This document shows positions 27,282 to 36,026 of a DNA stretch of 64,000 bases, in pieces (the first letter of the stretch is position 1; every line of letters begins with the position of its first letter). The notes below the pieces were generated by a model that searched no databases, was not told the DNA's origin, and saw only the letters and a program-made list of their open reading frames with translations. The position numbers were made by a program, and so were the translations under genes. This DNA is from CALBPI01 sp942491885 (GTDB taxonomy: Bacteria; Pseudomonadota; Gammaproteobacteria; Steroidobacterales; Woeseiaceae), in NCBI GenBank assembly GCA_942491885.1, contig CALOCQ010000002.1, forward strand, positions 1,426,001 to 1,490,000, given 5' to 3'.

Positions 27282-27976
27282 CAGCTGATGTAGAGCTCTT
27301 GCTGCCCCGACGGCGAGCGACTGTCATGCGTCAGTTCACCGTCCGCGAGTGTCAGCCGGCGATGGCCGAGCATGTCGACCAGTGCGATGTCATGTGACGC
27401 GATCAGCAACGTTACGCCGATTTCATTGAAGCGCTCGAACAGCTGCATGATGCCCAGCGACAGCTCGGGGTCGAGATTGCCGGTCGGCTCATCGGCGATC
27501 AGAATCTTCGGGCGCGCAACGATGGCGCGTGCGATACCTACCCGCTGTTGTTCGCCGGAGGACAAGGTTTCCGGGCGCTGTTTCTCTTTGCTCAGAAGAT
27601 CAACCTGGTCCAGTGCCGCGCGTACCCGCTTGCCGATGTCGCGGTGACTCATGCCGGTGATCACCAGCGGCAGCGCGACGTTGTCGAATACGGTGCGATC
27701 AAACAGCAGCTTGTGATCCTGAAACACCATGCCGATGTCGCGTCGGTAACCGGGTAGCTGGCGCTTGCGCACGCCGCGTGTGCTGCGTTTGTCGACCAGC
27801 AGTTGCCCGCGTGTCGGGCGTTCGATTAATGCGATCAGGCGCAGCAGCGTGCTCTTGCCCGCACCCGAGTGGCCGGTGACGAATACGAACTCGCCGGCCT
27901 CGATAGACAGGGTCAGATTGCGCAGCGCATCGTGACCGCCGGGATAGCGTTTGCTGACGTTGTCGAAGCGGATCAA
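27281..27976 (-). CDS. ftsE: Cell division ATP-binding protein FtsE
   Basis: 231-residue ABC ATPase. It has Walker A GHSGAGKST (about 36-44), the Q-loop VFQDHKLL, the signature LSSGEQQRVGIARAI, Walker B KILIADEPTGNLD and the H-loop LLIASHD. It pairs with FtsX, encoded immediately downstream with a one-base overlap, and begins inside the ftsY stop (4-base overlap), so the three genes are coupled. Confidence 0.96.
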   Translation of the reverse strand: MIRFDNVSKRYPGGHDALRNLTLSIEAGEFVFVTGHSGAGKSTLLRLIALIERPTRGQLLVDKRSTRGVRKRQLPGYRRDIGMVFQDHKLLFDRTVFDNVALPLVITGMSHRDIGKRVRAALDQVDLLSKEKQRPETLSSGEQQRVGIARAIVARPKILIADEPTGNLDPELSLGIMQLFERFNEIGVTLLIASHDIALVDMLGHRRLTLADGELTHDSRSPSGQQELYIS

Positions 27977-28911
27977 CCGTCACCGCCCAGCAGCGCGTCT
28001 GCGAAACCGTCCGCCTCGAAAGGCTGCATGTCGTCGATTTGCTCGCCAATGCCAATGAAGCGAATCGGGATCTGAAGCTGGTCCGCAATGGCCAACAGAA
28101 TGCCGCCCTTGGCGCTGCCGTCGAGCTTGGTCACTGTGATACCGGTGAGGCCAAGCGCGGCGTGAAAGTCGCGCGCCTGCTGCATGGCGTTCTGACCCTG
28201 GCTGCCGTCGATGACGAGCATGACCTCGTGCGGCGCCTCCGGGTCATGCCGGCTGATCACACGGCGCACCTTGGCCAGTTCGTCCATCAGGCCCGTCTGG
28301 TTTTGTAATCGTCCCGCGGTATCGGCTATCAGCACATCGATGTCGCGGGCTTTCGCCGCGCTCATTGCATCGAACACAACGGCAGCCGGATCGGCGCCGC
28401 TGGCTTGTGCGATCACCGGTACGTTATTGCGCTCGCCCCAGGCCTGCAGTTGCTCAACCGCCGCCGCGCGGAACGTATCGCCGGCCGCCAGCATGACGCT
28501 GAGCCCTTGTTGTTGCAGCTTCCTGGCCAGCTTGCCGGCGGTCGTGGTCTTGCCGGCGCCGTTGACGCCGACCATCAGAATAACCCACGGCCGTGCGACG
28601 CCGATCTCGAGCGGTTTCTCGCTCGGCCGCAGCATGTCGGCGAGCGTGCCGTGCAGCCCGTCGCGCAACGCTTCTGCGTCTTTTTTCTCTTTGCGCGCGA
28701 GCGTCTTGTTCAGCGTCACCATGATTTTCTCGGTGGTCTCGACACCGACATCGGCCATGATCAGGCGCGTCTCGATTTCCTCCAGCACTTCGTCATCGAT
28801 ACGCCCGCCGGGCATCAGCTCGGTGATGTCGCGCGTCAGCCATGAGTCGCCCTTGTTGAGGCGCGCGCGCAGGCGCTTTAAAAAGCCGGGTTTAGATTCG
28901 CTTGAACTCAT
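27973..28911 (-). CDS. ftsY: Signal recognition particle receptor FtsY
   Basis: 312-residue SRP GTPase receptor that docks translating ribosomes to the membrane. The acidic A domain is almost absent: the N-terminus goes from MSSSESKPGFLKRLRARLNKG directly into the N domain. G motifs: GVNGAGKTTTAGKLA, the DTFRAAAVEQLQAW insertion-box segment, DTAGRLQNQ and TKLDGSAKGG. First gene of ftsY-ftsE-ftsX, divergent from rsmD. Confidence 0.96.
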   Translation of the reverse strand: MSSSESKPGFLKRLRARLNKGDSWLTRDITELMPGGRIDDEVLEEIETRLIMADVGVETTEKIMVTLNKTLARKEKKDAEALRDGLHGTLADMLRPSEKPLEIGVARPWVILMVGVNGAGKTTTAGKLARKLQQQGLSVMLAAGDTFRAAAVEQLQAWGERNNVPVIAQASGADPAAVVFDAMSAAKARDIDVLIADTAGRLQNQTGLMDELAKVRRVISRHDPEAPHEVMLVIDGSQGQNAMQQARDFHAALGLTGITVTKLDGSAKGGILLAIADQLQIPIRFIGIGEQIDDMQPFEADGFADALLGGDG

Positions 28912-28998
28912 TCGAAAGGGTGGCCTGCCAGAGAGGCGACAATGCTAACAGCCGCGCCGGTAGTTTTAGAAGAATGCTGCAAACGGTAGTATCGGCCG

Positions 28999-29583
28999 AT
29001 GGCAGGAAGAGCGGCAGAAAATACGGTCAGGATCATTGCGGGTAGCTGGCGCGGGCGTCGCCTGGCGGTTGCCGATGTGGACGGCTTGCGCCCGAGCGGT
29101 GATCGTATCCGCGAAACGTTGTTCAATTGGCTGGCACCGCATCTGCCGGGCGCGCGCGTGCTCGACCTGTTTGCGGGCAGCGGCGTGCTGGGGTTTGAGG
29201 CACTTTCCCGCGGCGCTGACTTCGCGACGCTGGTCGAGAAGCATCCGCAGGTCGCGCGTCAGTTGCAGCAAAATGGAGAAACGCTGGCCGCGAATTGCGA
29301 GGTGCTCGCGCGCGATGCGCGCCGCCTCATTGCGTCGCCGCCAACGGACGGGCGCTACGATATCGTGTTTATCGATCCGCCGTTCGCGGATAAGGATGCG
29401 ATGCAATTGTGTACACTGCTGCTGCAAAACCGGTGGCTGCACGATGATTCGCTGGTCTATGTTGAGCAGCCGAAGCGCGACAGCGTGCCGCCAGTCGCAG
29501 GGTTTATGACAGTCAGAGAAAAACATGCCGGGCAGGTTCAATTCGGCCTGTACACGGCAGATCCAGAAGGGGGTCAGGCATGA
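28999..29583 (+). CDS. rsmD: 16S rRNA (guanine-966-N2)-methyltransferase
   Basis: 194 residues; SAM-dependent methyltransferase acting on 30S subunits. VRIIAGSWRGRRL near the N-terminus and RPSGDRIRETLFNWL are RsmD signatures; VLDLFAGSGVLGFEALSRGA is the SAM-binding motif and IVFIDPPFA the catalytic DPPY-type motif. The stop overlaps the coaD start by 4 bases, the usual rsmD-coaD pairing. Confidence 0.95.
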   Translation: MAGRAAENTVRIIAGSWRGRRLAVADVDGLRPSGDRIRETLFNWLAPHLPGARVLDLFAGSGVLGFEALSRGADFATLVEKHPQVARQLQQNGETLAANCEVLARDARRLIASPPTDGRYDIVFIDPPFADKDAMQLCTLLLQNRWLHDDSLVYVEQPKRDSVPPVAGFMTVREKHAGQVQFGLYTADPEGGQA

Positions 29584-30065
29584 AGGGTGTGGAAGCGATG
29601 TATCCGGGGACGTTCGACCCGATAACGCATGGCCATGAAGATCTCGTGCGCCGGGCAGCCAAGCTGTTCTCGCGCGTTGTCGTGGCGATTGCGGCGAATC
29701 CGAGCAAAACGCCGATGTTTACATTGGTGGAGCGAGTCGGGCTTGCGCGCGATGTGCTGGGTGATCTGCCCAATGTCACCGTCGAGGGTTATAGCGGCCT
29801 GACTATTCAATTCGCCGAAGAGCATGGCTTGGGGGTTATCGTGCGCGGGCTGCGGGCGGTATCTGATTTCGAGTATGAATTTCAGCTCGCCAACATGAAC
29901 CGTCACCTCACCCAGAGCGTCGAAAGCGTGTTCCTGACGCCGCAGGACAAGTACTCCTATATATCGGCATCGCTGGTGCGCGAAATCGCCAAGCTGGGCG
30001 GGCCCGTTGATGAGTTCGTGTCGCCGGTTGTGCGCGACGCGTTGATGATCAAGTCTGGCAGGTAG
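29580..30065 (+). CDS. coaD: Phosphopantetheine adenylyltransferase
   Basis: 161 residues; penultimate enzyme of coenzyme A synthesis, forming dephospho-CoA. It has the nucleotidyltransferase T/HxGH motif in YPGTFDPITHGH, IVRGLRAVSDFEYE, and the C-terminal YISASLVREIAKLGG loop. The start ATG overlaps rsmD (ATGA). The 3' end overlaps convergent mutM by 17 bases. Confidence 0.96.
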   Translation: MKGVEAMYPGTFDPITHGHEDLVRRAAKLFSRVVVAIAANPSKTPMFTLVERVGLARDVLGDLPNVTVEGYSGLTIQFAEEHGLGVIVRGLRAVSDFEYEFQLANMNRHLTQSVESVFLTPQDKYSYISASLVREIAKLGGPVDEFVSPVVRDALMIKSGR

Positions 30066-30861
30066 TGCAATAGAACGTTGATCGCTGGCCGATAACCCGC
30101 TGGCTGATCGGTTTGCCACAGCCGGGGCAGGGTTCGCCGGTGCGACCATACGCATTGAGCTGCTGGCTGAAATAGCCAGGGCTGCCGTCACCGCCGAAGA
30201 AATCACGCAGCGTCGTGCCGCCCGCGTCGATCGCTCGCGACAGGACGGCCTTGATTACTTCGGCCAATCGCTGCATGCGAGCACGTGAGACCTTGCCGGC
30301 GGCGCGCAACGGGTGGATACCCGCGAGATACAGCGCCTCGCTCGCGTAGATATTGCCTACGCCCACCACGACCTTGGCATCCATGATGAACGACTTGATG
30401 GCGACGCGGCGGCCACGGCTATTGCGGTAGAGGTGGTCGCCGTCGAACTCATCGCTGAGCGGCTCGGGTCCCAGAGACGCCAGCAACGGGTGCTCGAGCG
30501 GTTCGTCGCTAAACAGAAAACTGCCGAAGCGACGGGGATCATGGAACCGCAGCGCGAAACCGGTGTCCATAACCACGTCGATGTGATCGTGCTTCTTGAG
30601 TGCATGGTCCTCAGCGACCACTTGCAGTCGCCCGGACATACCGAGATGCACAATCATGCAGCCGGCCCGGGTGTTAAACAGTAAATATTTCGCGCGACGG
30701 TCGATTCTTTCGATCGCCAGCCCGGTAATGCGCGCAGCCAGGTCCGGCGGAACCGGCCAGCGGAGGCGCGATTCGCGCACAATGACACGTTTTACGCGCT
30801 GACCGACGATATGTGGCGCGACACCGCGGCGGGTGGTTTCGACCTCAGGTAATTCGGGCAT
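30049..30861 (-). CDS. mutM: Formamidopyrimidine-DNA glycosylase
   Basis: 270 residues; bifunctional glycosylase/AP lyase that removes 8-oxoguanine. The N-terminal PELPEVET supplies the catalytic proline (Pro2 after Met removal) and Glu3. The beta-turn lysine is in ADDHALKKHDH-like sequence (VAEDHALKKHD), the helix-two-turn-helix in VGVGNIYASEALYLAGIHP, and the C-terminal zinc finger is CPGCGKPI...FYCTTC. Works with MutY, also in this window, in the GO system. Confidence 0.96.
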   Translation of the reverse strand: MPELPEVETTRRGVAPHIVGQRVKRVIVRESRLRWPVPPDLAARITGLAIERIDRRAKYLLFNTRAGCMIVHLGMSGRLQVVAEDHALKKHDHIDVVMDTGFALRFHDPRRFGSFLFSDEPLEHPLLASLGPEPLSDEFDGDHLYRNSRGRRVAIKSFIMDAKVVVGVGNIYASEALYLAGIHPLRAAGKVSRARMQRLAEVIKAVLSRAIDAGGTTLRDFFGGDGSPGYFSQQLNAYGRTGEPCPGCGKPISQRVIGQRSTFYCTTCQT

Positions 30862-31035
30862 GTTGGACCGGCTGGGAGCTGGGCGTCTAACTCATGCCGA
30901 GAATTCCGGTTCACAGAACTGTGAAACCGGTAGCGGGCAAGGAGTTAAACAGGTTTATAGTGGTCAGGTATTTTGACATACTGGCCGCGGATAATTGGAT
31001 ATATAGCGGTCAAAGTGGCCGACGAGGGTATACGA

Positions 31036-32244
31036 GTGCTGGATTTCTACATGACTTATTTGTACGGCGGGCTGCTTGATCTCAGCGCGTGGGGCTATCT
31101 TATTGTCGGCATTGTCATGCTGCAGATTTCGATGATGGCGGTAACGCTGTATTTGCATCGCGATCAGGCGCATCGCTCGCTCGACCTGCACCCGGTATTG
31201 CGCCATTTCTTCCGCTTCTGGATCTGGTGCACGTCTGGCATGCTGACCCGCGAATGGGTCGCCGTGCATCGTAAGCATCACGCATTCTGTGAAACCGTAG
31301 ACGACCCGCACAGCCCGCAGATCCATGGCCTTAAGAAAGTGTTGCTGGAAGGCGCCGAGCTTTACAAGGTCGAAGCCAAGAACGAAGAAACACTCGAGAA
31401 GTATGGCCGCGGTTGTCCGCGCGACTGGATCGAGCTGAACGTATACGAACGTTTCCCATGGGGCGGCATCGTCCTGTTGGTGCTCGTCGACCTGCTGCTG
31501 TTCGGTGCGCCCGGCATCCTGCTGATCGCTGCCCAGCTGGTTTCCATGCCGCTGTTCGCGGCCGGCATTATCAACGGCGTTGGTCACCACACCGGTTATC
31601 GCAATTTTGAATGTGATGATGCGGCACGCAACATCCTGCCGTGGGGCGTGTTTGTCGGCGGCGAAGAGCTGCACAACAACCACCACGCGTTCCCGACCTC
31701 GGCGAAGTTTTCAATGCAGCCGTGGGAATTCGATATCGGCTGGATGTACATCACGATCTTCAGCAAGCTCGGTCTTGCCAAGGTCAAGAAAGTCGCACCA
31801 CGCCCGGCCATCGTTGCCGACAAGCCTGATGTGTCGATCGACACACTTCGCGCGGTCATCGTTAACCGCATGCATGTATTGCGGGATTACACGCGCCACG
31901 TGACATTGCCGACGCTGCGCACCGAGCGCAGCACTGCCGGCAGCGAGCTGATCGCCAAGGCACGCAAGAAGCTGCTGGTACGCCAGCCGGCGTTGCTGGA
32001 CGGCACCGCGCGCGCGAAGCTCGACGAGATTCTCGATAACAGCACTATGCTGAAGACGGTGCATGAGTTCCGTGAAAGCCTGCAGGCGCTATGGAACAGC
32101 GGCGCGAACCTGAGCAACGAGAAATTGCTCGAGCAGTTACGCGACTGGTGTGCTGAAGCTGAGGCGAGTGGGATCCGGTACCTGCAGGAGTTTGCAGCGC
32201 GGATCAGAATGTATGCGATGAGCCCGCAGCCACTGCGGGCCTAG
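31036..32244 (+). CDS. Acyl-CoA/fatty acid delta-9 desaturase-like membrane enzyme
   Basis: About 402 residues; membrane di-iron desaturase. The three histidine boxes are HRDQAH, HRKHH and HNNHH, with the extra family segment EWVAVHRKHHAFCETVDDPHSP. Four transmembrane helices lie around them. The C-terminal 100 residues are a charged helical tail (from about 300). The GTG at 31036 is chosen since GAGGG lies 7 bases upstream; the frame is open back to a TTG at 30973. It probably makes unsaturated acyl chains for membrane fluidity; electron donor unknown. Confidence 0.9.
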   Translation: MLDFYMTYLYGGLLDLSAWGYLIVGIVMLQISMMAVTLYLHRDQAHRSLDLHPVLRHFFRFWIWCTSGMLTREWVAVHRKHHAFCETVDDPHSPQIHGLKKVLLEGAELYKVEAKNEETLEKYGRGCPRDWIELNVYERFPWGGIVLLVLVDLLLFGAPGILLIAAQLVSMPLFAAGIINGVGHHTGYRNFECDDAARNILPWGVFVGGEELHNNHHAFPTSAKFSMQPWEFDIGWMYITIFSKLGLAKVKKVAPRPAIVADKPDVSIDTLRAVIVNRMHVLRDYTRHVTLPTLRTERSTAGSELIAKARKKLLVRQPALLDGTARAKLDEILDNSTMLKTVHEFRESLQALWNSGANLSNEKLLEQLRDWCAEAEASGIRYLQEFAARIRMYAMSPQPLRA

Positions 32245-32259
32245 CGGGCAACAACGCAG

Positions 32260-32289
32260 GGAAGCGAAGATTACTTGATCTTCGCTTCC
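32260..32289. repeat. Perfect 12-base inverted repeat spanning the rpmG stop
   Basis: GGAAGCGAAGAT (32260-32271) and ATCTTCGCTTCC (32278-32289) flank a 6-base loop; the rpmG stop codon (32273-32271) sits at the loop edge. A second perfect hairpin, GCCCGCAG-CCA-CTGCGGGC (32222-32240), is in the last codons of the desaturase. Neither has a T-tract. They may serve as convergent 3'-end stabilisers or Rho-dependent terminators for the two transcripts. Confidence 0.6.
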
Positions 32290-32426
32290 TTGTAGATCAC
32301 GTGCTTGCGCACGACAGGATCATACTTTTTCGTCTCCATCTTTTCCGGGTGGAGACGTTTGTTTTTGTGGGTCGTGTAAAAGTGGCCGGTTCCGGCTGAC
32401 GACACCAATCTGATTTTGTCACGCAT
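32271..32426 (-). CDS. rpmG: 50S ribosomal protein L33
   Basis: 51 residues: MRDKIRLVSSAGTGHFYTTH at the N-terminus and a basic C-terminal half ending VYKEAKIK-like (VIYKEAKIK). The four zinc cysteines of the C+ form are absent, so this is the zinc-independent type. It begins 14 bases after rpmB, the standard rpmB-rpmG operon. Confidence 0.96.
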   Translation of the reverse strand: MRDKIRLVSSAGTGHFYTTHKNKRLHPEKMETKKYDPVVRKHVIYKEAKIK

Positions 32427-32440
32427 GGCGGATACTCCCG

Positions 32441-32677
32441 TTAGACGCGCTGGCCGGCGGCGCGCAGGTCGGCGAGGACCTTCTCGATACCGTGCTTATC
32501 AATGATGCGCATTCCTTTGGTTGAAACACGCAGTTTCACGTAACGCTTTTCCGACGCGAGCCAGAAGCGATGTGACTGGAGATTAGGCAAGAAGCGACGA
32601 CGCGTTCTGTTGTTAGCGTGCGAGACATTGTTGCCGGACATCGGGCTCTTGCCGGTCACCTGACAGACTTTAGACAT
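32441..32677 (-). CDS. rpmB: 50S ribosomal protein L28
   Basis: 78 residues beginning MSKVCQVTGKSPMSGNNVSH, with RRRFLPNLQSHRFW and KLRVSTKGMRIIDKHG. Only Cys5 of the zinc cysteines remains, so it is zinc-independent. The ATG at 32677 is clear from the family N-terminus; reading further upstream is not supported. First gene of the rpmB-rpmG operon. Confidence 0.97.
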   Translation of the reverse strand: MSKVCQVTGKSPMSGNNVSHANNRTRRRFLPNLQSHRFWLASEKRYVKLRVSTKGMRIIDKHGIEKVLADLRAAGQRV

Positions 32678-32819
32678 GACGTTTTCCTGGAAATTTTGGC
32701 ACTGACCGACGAATTTGCCGGCGTCGTGCGCGTTCTGTCGCGGTCTGTGGCGTAGCCAAAGCCGCACGGAGCCGCACTTTATACCGGATCGATGGGGCGA
32801 GATCAAGCAACTCGTCGGG

Positions 32820-33494
32820 CTAAATCAAGCCGCGCCCCGCCAGTGACGTGGCCTCGCCATCGCCGATGATCAGGTGATCGAGCAGTCGGATATCGACCAG
32901 CCCGAGCGCCGATGACAGGCGGCGGGTGATTTGCTCATCCGCCTGGCTGGGCTCGGCAACCCCTGACGGATGGTTATGCGCCACGATCACCGCCGCCGCA
33001 TTGTGGCTCAGCGCCTGTTTCACGACCTCCCGGGGGTAGACGCTGGTGCCGTCGATCGTGCCACGAAACAGCTCCTCAAAGCGTAATACCCGATGTCTGT
33101 TGTCCAGATACAGACAGCAAAACACCTCGTGGTGCAGGTCGTGCAGCCTGGCGGCGAAGAAGTCACGCGTGTCCGCCGGGCTTGAAATTGTTCGCCCGGA
33201 GGGCAGTTTCTCAGCGAAATAGCGCCGCGACAGCTCCTGTATGGCCTTTAGCAGCGCGCTGCGCGCGTCGCTGACACCTGCGTGGCCGCACAGTACGTGT
33301 AGGTCCGCGCGCAGCAGCTGGCGCAGGCTGCCGTGGGCGCGTAGCAGGTTCTGGGCGAGCTGCAGTGCGCTTTGGCCGGCCGCGCCGTTTTGCAGCACGA
33401 TAGCCAACAGCTCGGACTCCGTCAGGCGCCCGGCGCCTAACTGGCGCAGCTTTTCGCGCGGGCGATCATCACCCGGTAACTCTCTGATATTCAT
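32820..33494 (-). CDS. radC: RadC family JAB-domain protein
   Basis: 224 residues from the ATG giving MNIRELPGDDRPREKL. The N-terminal half is a helix-hairpin-helix region (KLRQLGAGRLTESELLAIVLQNG). The C-terminal JAB1/MPN domain has the zinc motif in IVAHNHPSGVAEPSQAD, preceded by FRGTIDGTSVYPREVVK. Despite the name its DNA-repair role is unproven in the family. Divergent from coaBC, a common gammaproteobacterial arrangement with rpmBG alongside. Confidence 0.94.
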   Translation of the reverse strand: MNIRELPGDDRPREKLRQLGAGRLTESELLAIVLQNGAAGQSALQLAQNLLRAHGSLRQLLRADLHVLCGHAGVSDARSALLKAIQELSRRYFAEKLPSGRTISSPADTRDFFAARLHDLHHEVFCCLYLDNRHRVLRFEELFRGTIDGTSVYPREVVKQALSHNAAAVIVAHNHPSGVAEPSQADEQITRRLSSALGLVDIRLLDHLIIGDGEATSLAGRGLI

Positions 33495-33666
33495 GACGAC
33501 TGCCTGGCCTGCCCCTGTTCGCAATAATTGTGCGTTGGCGGCGGTCTTGGTAGATATCTGCGTTTATCCGGCTTTAGCGGCGGAACGCAGTGAGTGCACA
33601 GCCCGGGGCTGATAAACTTCGCCGCTGACCTGAGCAGTCGGCGTGTGGCCGACAGGACATCGTTAA

Positions 33667-34857
33667 ATGACCAACATATTACTCGGCGTGACAGGCGGCA
33701 TAGCCTGCTATAAGAGCCCTGACCTGACGCGCCGGCTTATCGAGCGTGGCGCGACGGTGCAGGTTGTCATGACCGCCGGTGCCCGCGAGTTTGTCACGCC
33801 GCTGACATTTCAGGCGGTCTCCGGGCGCATGGTGCGCACCGACCTGTGGGACGAGGAAGCCGAAGCGGCGATGGGCCATATCGAGCTCGCACGTTGGGCC
33901 GACAGCATTCTGATCGCGCCGGCGAGTGCGGACTTCATTGCCCGTTTCGCGGCCGGTCTGGGCGACGATCTGCTCGCGACCGTGTGTCTCGCGACCGAGG
34001 CGCCGATCGCGATTGCGCCGGCGATGAACCGCCAGATGTGGGCGAGCCCGGCGGTGCAGAAAAACATCGCGACGCTGCGTGCGCGCGGCGTCAGCGTATT
34101 CGGCCCCGGCGAGGGCGATCAGGCCTGCGGCGAGACTGGTGCCGGGCGCATGCTCGAGCCGTTGGACCTGGCAACGCGCATTCTCGCGCCGCCGCAAGGG
34201 CCGCTCAGCGGACGCAAAGTTATGATTACTGCCGGCCCGACCCGCGAGGCTATCGACCCGGTGCGTTACCTGACGAATCGTAGCTCCGGAAAAATGGGTT
34301 ACGCGCTGGCGGTTGCCGCCTATCGCGCGGGCGCCGACGTTACGCTTGTCAGTGGTCCTGTCGCTTTAGCTACGCCGATGGGTATCAACAGGATCAGCGT
34401 CGAGAGTGCACAACAGATGCAGGCGGCGGTCGACGAAACGATCGCGGACGTCGATATTTTCATTTCCGCCGCGGCCGTGTCGGACTATCGCCCGACCGAG
34501 CCCGCCACGCAGAAAATAAAGAAACATGATGAGCGCCTGTCGCTGTCACTGACACGCAACCCGGATATTCTCGCCGGAGTTGCCGCCCGGGCCGATGGTC
34601 CTTTTAGCGTGGGCTTCGCGGCGGAGACGACGGATGTGCAGGTCCACGCGCTGCAAAAACTCAAAGCCAAAGCGCTCGACATGATCATCGCGAACAAGGT
34701 CGGTGACAAACTCGCCTTCGATCAGGATGACAATGCCGCAACCGCCTACTGGCCCGGGGGTGAGCAGGTATTTGCACATCAACCCAAAACGACGCTGGCC
34801 GTTGCGCTGGTCGAGTGCATCGCGGAACGCTATGCCGCACGTGCGAAAGCAGAATAA
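33667..34857 (+). CDS. coaBC: Bifunctional phosphopantothenoylcysteine decarboxylase/synthetase
   Basis: 396 residues; two consecutive steps of coenzyme A synthesis. The N-terminal flavoprotein CoaC half (1-185) has GVTGGIACYKSPDLTRRL, the catalytic histidine in AMGHIELARWAD, and APAMNRQMW. The CoaB half begins at about 187 with RKVMITAGPTREAIDPVRYLTNRSSG-type sequence and contains the CTP-linked FAAETTD and IIANKVGD-like segments. Followed after 16 bases by dut, the conserved coaBC-dut pair. Confidence 0.96.
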   Translation: MTNILLGVTGGIACYKSPDLTRRLIERGATVQVVMTAGAREFVTPLTFQAVSGRMVRTDLWDEEAEAAMGHIELARWADSILIAPASADFIARFAAGLGDDLLATVCLATEAPIAIAPAMNRQMWASPAVQKNIATLRARGVSVFGPGEGDQACGETGAGRMLEPLDLATRILAPPQGPLSGRKVMITAGPTREAIDPVRYLTNRSSGKMGYALAVAAYRAGADVTLVSGPVALATPMGINRISVESAQQMQAAVDETIADVDIFISAAAVSDYRPTEPATQKIKKHDERLSLSLTRNPDILAGVAARADGPFSVGFAAETTDVQVHALQKLKAKALDMIIANKVGDKLAFDQDDNAATAYWPGGEQVFAHQPKTTLAVALVECIAERYAARAKAE

Positions 34858-34873
34858 AAAAGAGAGCCGTTGA

Positions 34874-35332
34874 ATGAACCGCGAACTTGAAGTGAAAATT
34901 CTCGATCCCCGCATTGGCGACAGCATTGCGCTGCCGACCTATGCGACCGACGGCTCGGCCGGCATGGACATCCGTGCCTGTATCGATGCACCGCTAAGCG
35001 TGGCGCCGGGTGAGACTCATCTGGTGCCGAGCGGCATTGCGATCCATGTTGCCGATCCGTCATTGGCGGCGGTGCTGCTGCCCCGGTCCGGGCTCGGCCA
35101 CAAGCATGGCCTGGTGTTGGGCAATCTCACAGGCCTCATCGATTCCGACTATCAGGGCCAGCTGTTTGTATCTCTGTGGAACCGTGGCAGCAAAACCTAT
35201 GAGGTCGCGCCGGGCGAGCGGATTGCACAGCTGGTTATCGTGCCTGTGGTACAGGCTACGTTGAAAGTCGTTGAGGAATTCGGCGCGTCACAACGTGGTG
35301 CCGGCGGCTTCGGGCACTCGGGACGCAGCTAG
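34874..35332 (+). CDS. dut: Deoxyuridine 5'-triphosphate nucleotidohydrolase
   Basis: 152-residue trimeric dUTPase that keeps uracil out of DNA and supplies dUMP. The five motifs are in order: GSAGMDIRA, PRSGLGHKHGL, GLIDSDYQGQL, GERIAQLVIVPV and the flexible C-terminal RGAGGFGHSG. GAGAGCCG precedes the ATG. Its TAG stop shares CTAG with the stop of the convergent DUF4124 gene. Confidence 0.97.
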   Translation: MNRELEVKILDPRIGDSIALPTYATDGSAGMDIRACIDAPLSVAPGETHLVPSGIAIHVADPSLAAVLLPRSGLGHKHGLVLGNLTGLIDSDYQGQLFVSLWNRGSKTYEVAPGERIAQLVIVPVVQATLKVVEEFGASQRGAGGFGHSGRS

Positions 35333-35964
35333 CGGTTGGCGCTGGTGAGCTCCGCGTAGCGATTGATCACTGCCGAGAAATCGTCGCGCAGGCTGTCTGC
35401 AGTGCGACGGTGATCGGCGAGCCTGCTCTCGTAGGCAAGGATGCGGTCCTTGGTGGCTTTGATATCGTCGGCCAGCGCCGGGCGAATCATAGGCGCATCG
35501 GGATCAACCGTATACGGCTTGAAATTCGATGCCTCGTCCATCAGCGACACTAGCCGCTTTCTGAGGTTGTCGAGATAGAGCTCTGAAACTTTCGCCTGCG
35601 CGTCGAGTAACTCGACACGGCGATCGCGGTGGCGTTCGATCTCCCCGATCGAGAGATAGGTCGCAAGCAACGCCCGATCCGCACGCCGCGCGCGCTCGCG
35701 CTCGGCCTTCGCTTCTTGCGCTGCGACCATCGCGGCCAGTTCTTCTTCGGTGGCTTTGCCGGCAATACGGCCGATCGTCACACCGCGTTCGTTGAGAATG
35801 GTTTTTTCCTGTTCCGCGTATTCGGCCGGAACCGAGTCACCGTAATGGACCATGCCGTTTTCGTCGACCCAGCGGTACACGGGTGGGTTGGCGTGTACAG
35901 TGCCAGCCAGCCATGTGGTGGCAAGTCCGGCAAGAATCAGCAATGTCAGCGTCTTTCTAGTCAT
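35329..35964 (-). CDS. DUF4124 secreted protein
   Basis: 211 residues. The signal peptide ends near GTVHA (residue 25). The DUF4124 module PPVYRWVDENGMVHYGDSVP (27-46) is followed by a long charged helical region to the C-terminus with coiled-coil character (about 75-205). This family is common in gammaproteobacterial periplasms and its function is not known. The helical tail is longer than in most members. Confidence 0.87.
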   Translation of the reverse strand: MTRKTLTLLILAGLATTWLAGTVHANPPVYRWVDENGMVHYGDSVPAEYAEQEKTILNERGVTIGRIAGKATEEELAAMVAAQEAKAERERARRADRALLATYLSIGEIERHRDRRVELLDAQAKVSELYLDNLRKRLVSLMDEASNFKPYTVDPDAPMIRPALADDIKATKDRILAYESRLADHRRTADSLRDDFSAVINRYAELTSANR

Positions 35965-36026
35965 GTCGGCAAATACTACCTAATACAACCCCTGTACGGG
36001 TGAGTTACGTCACGTTTTGCCAAGAT

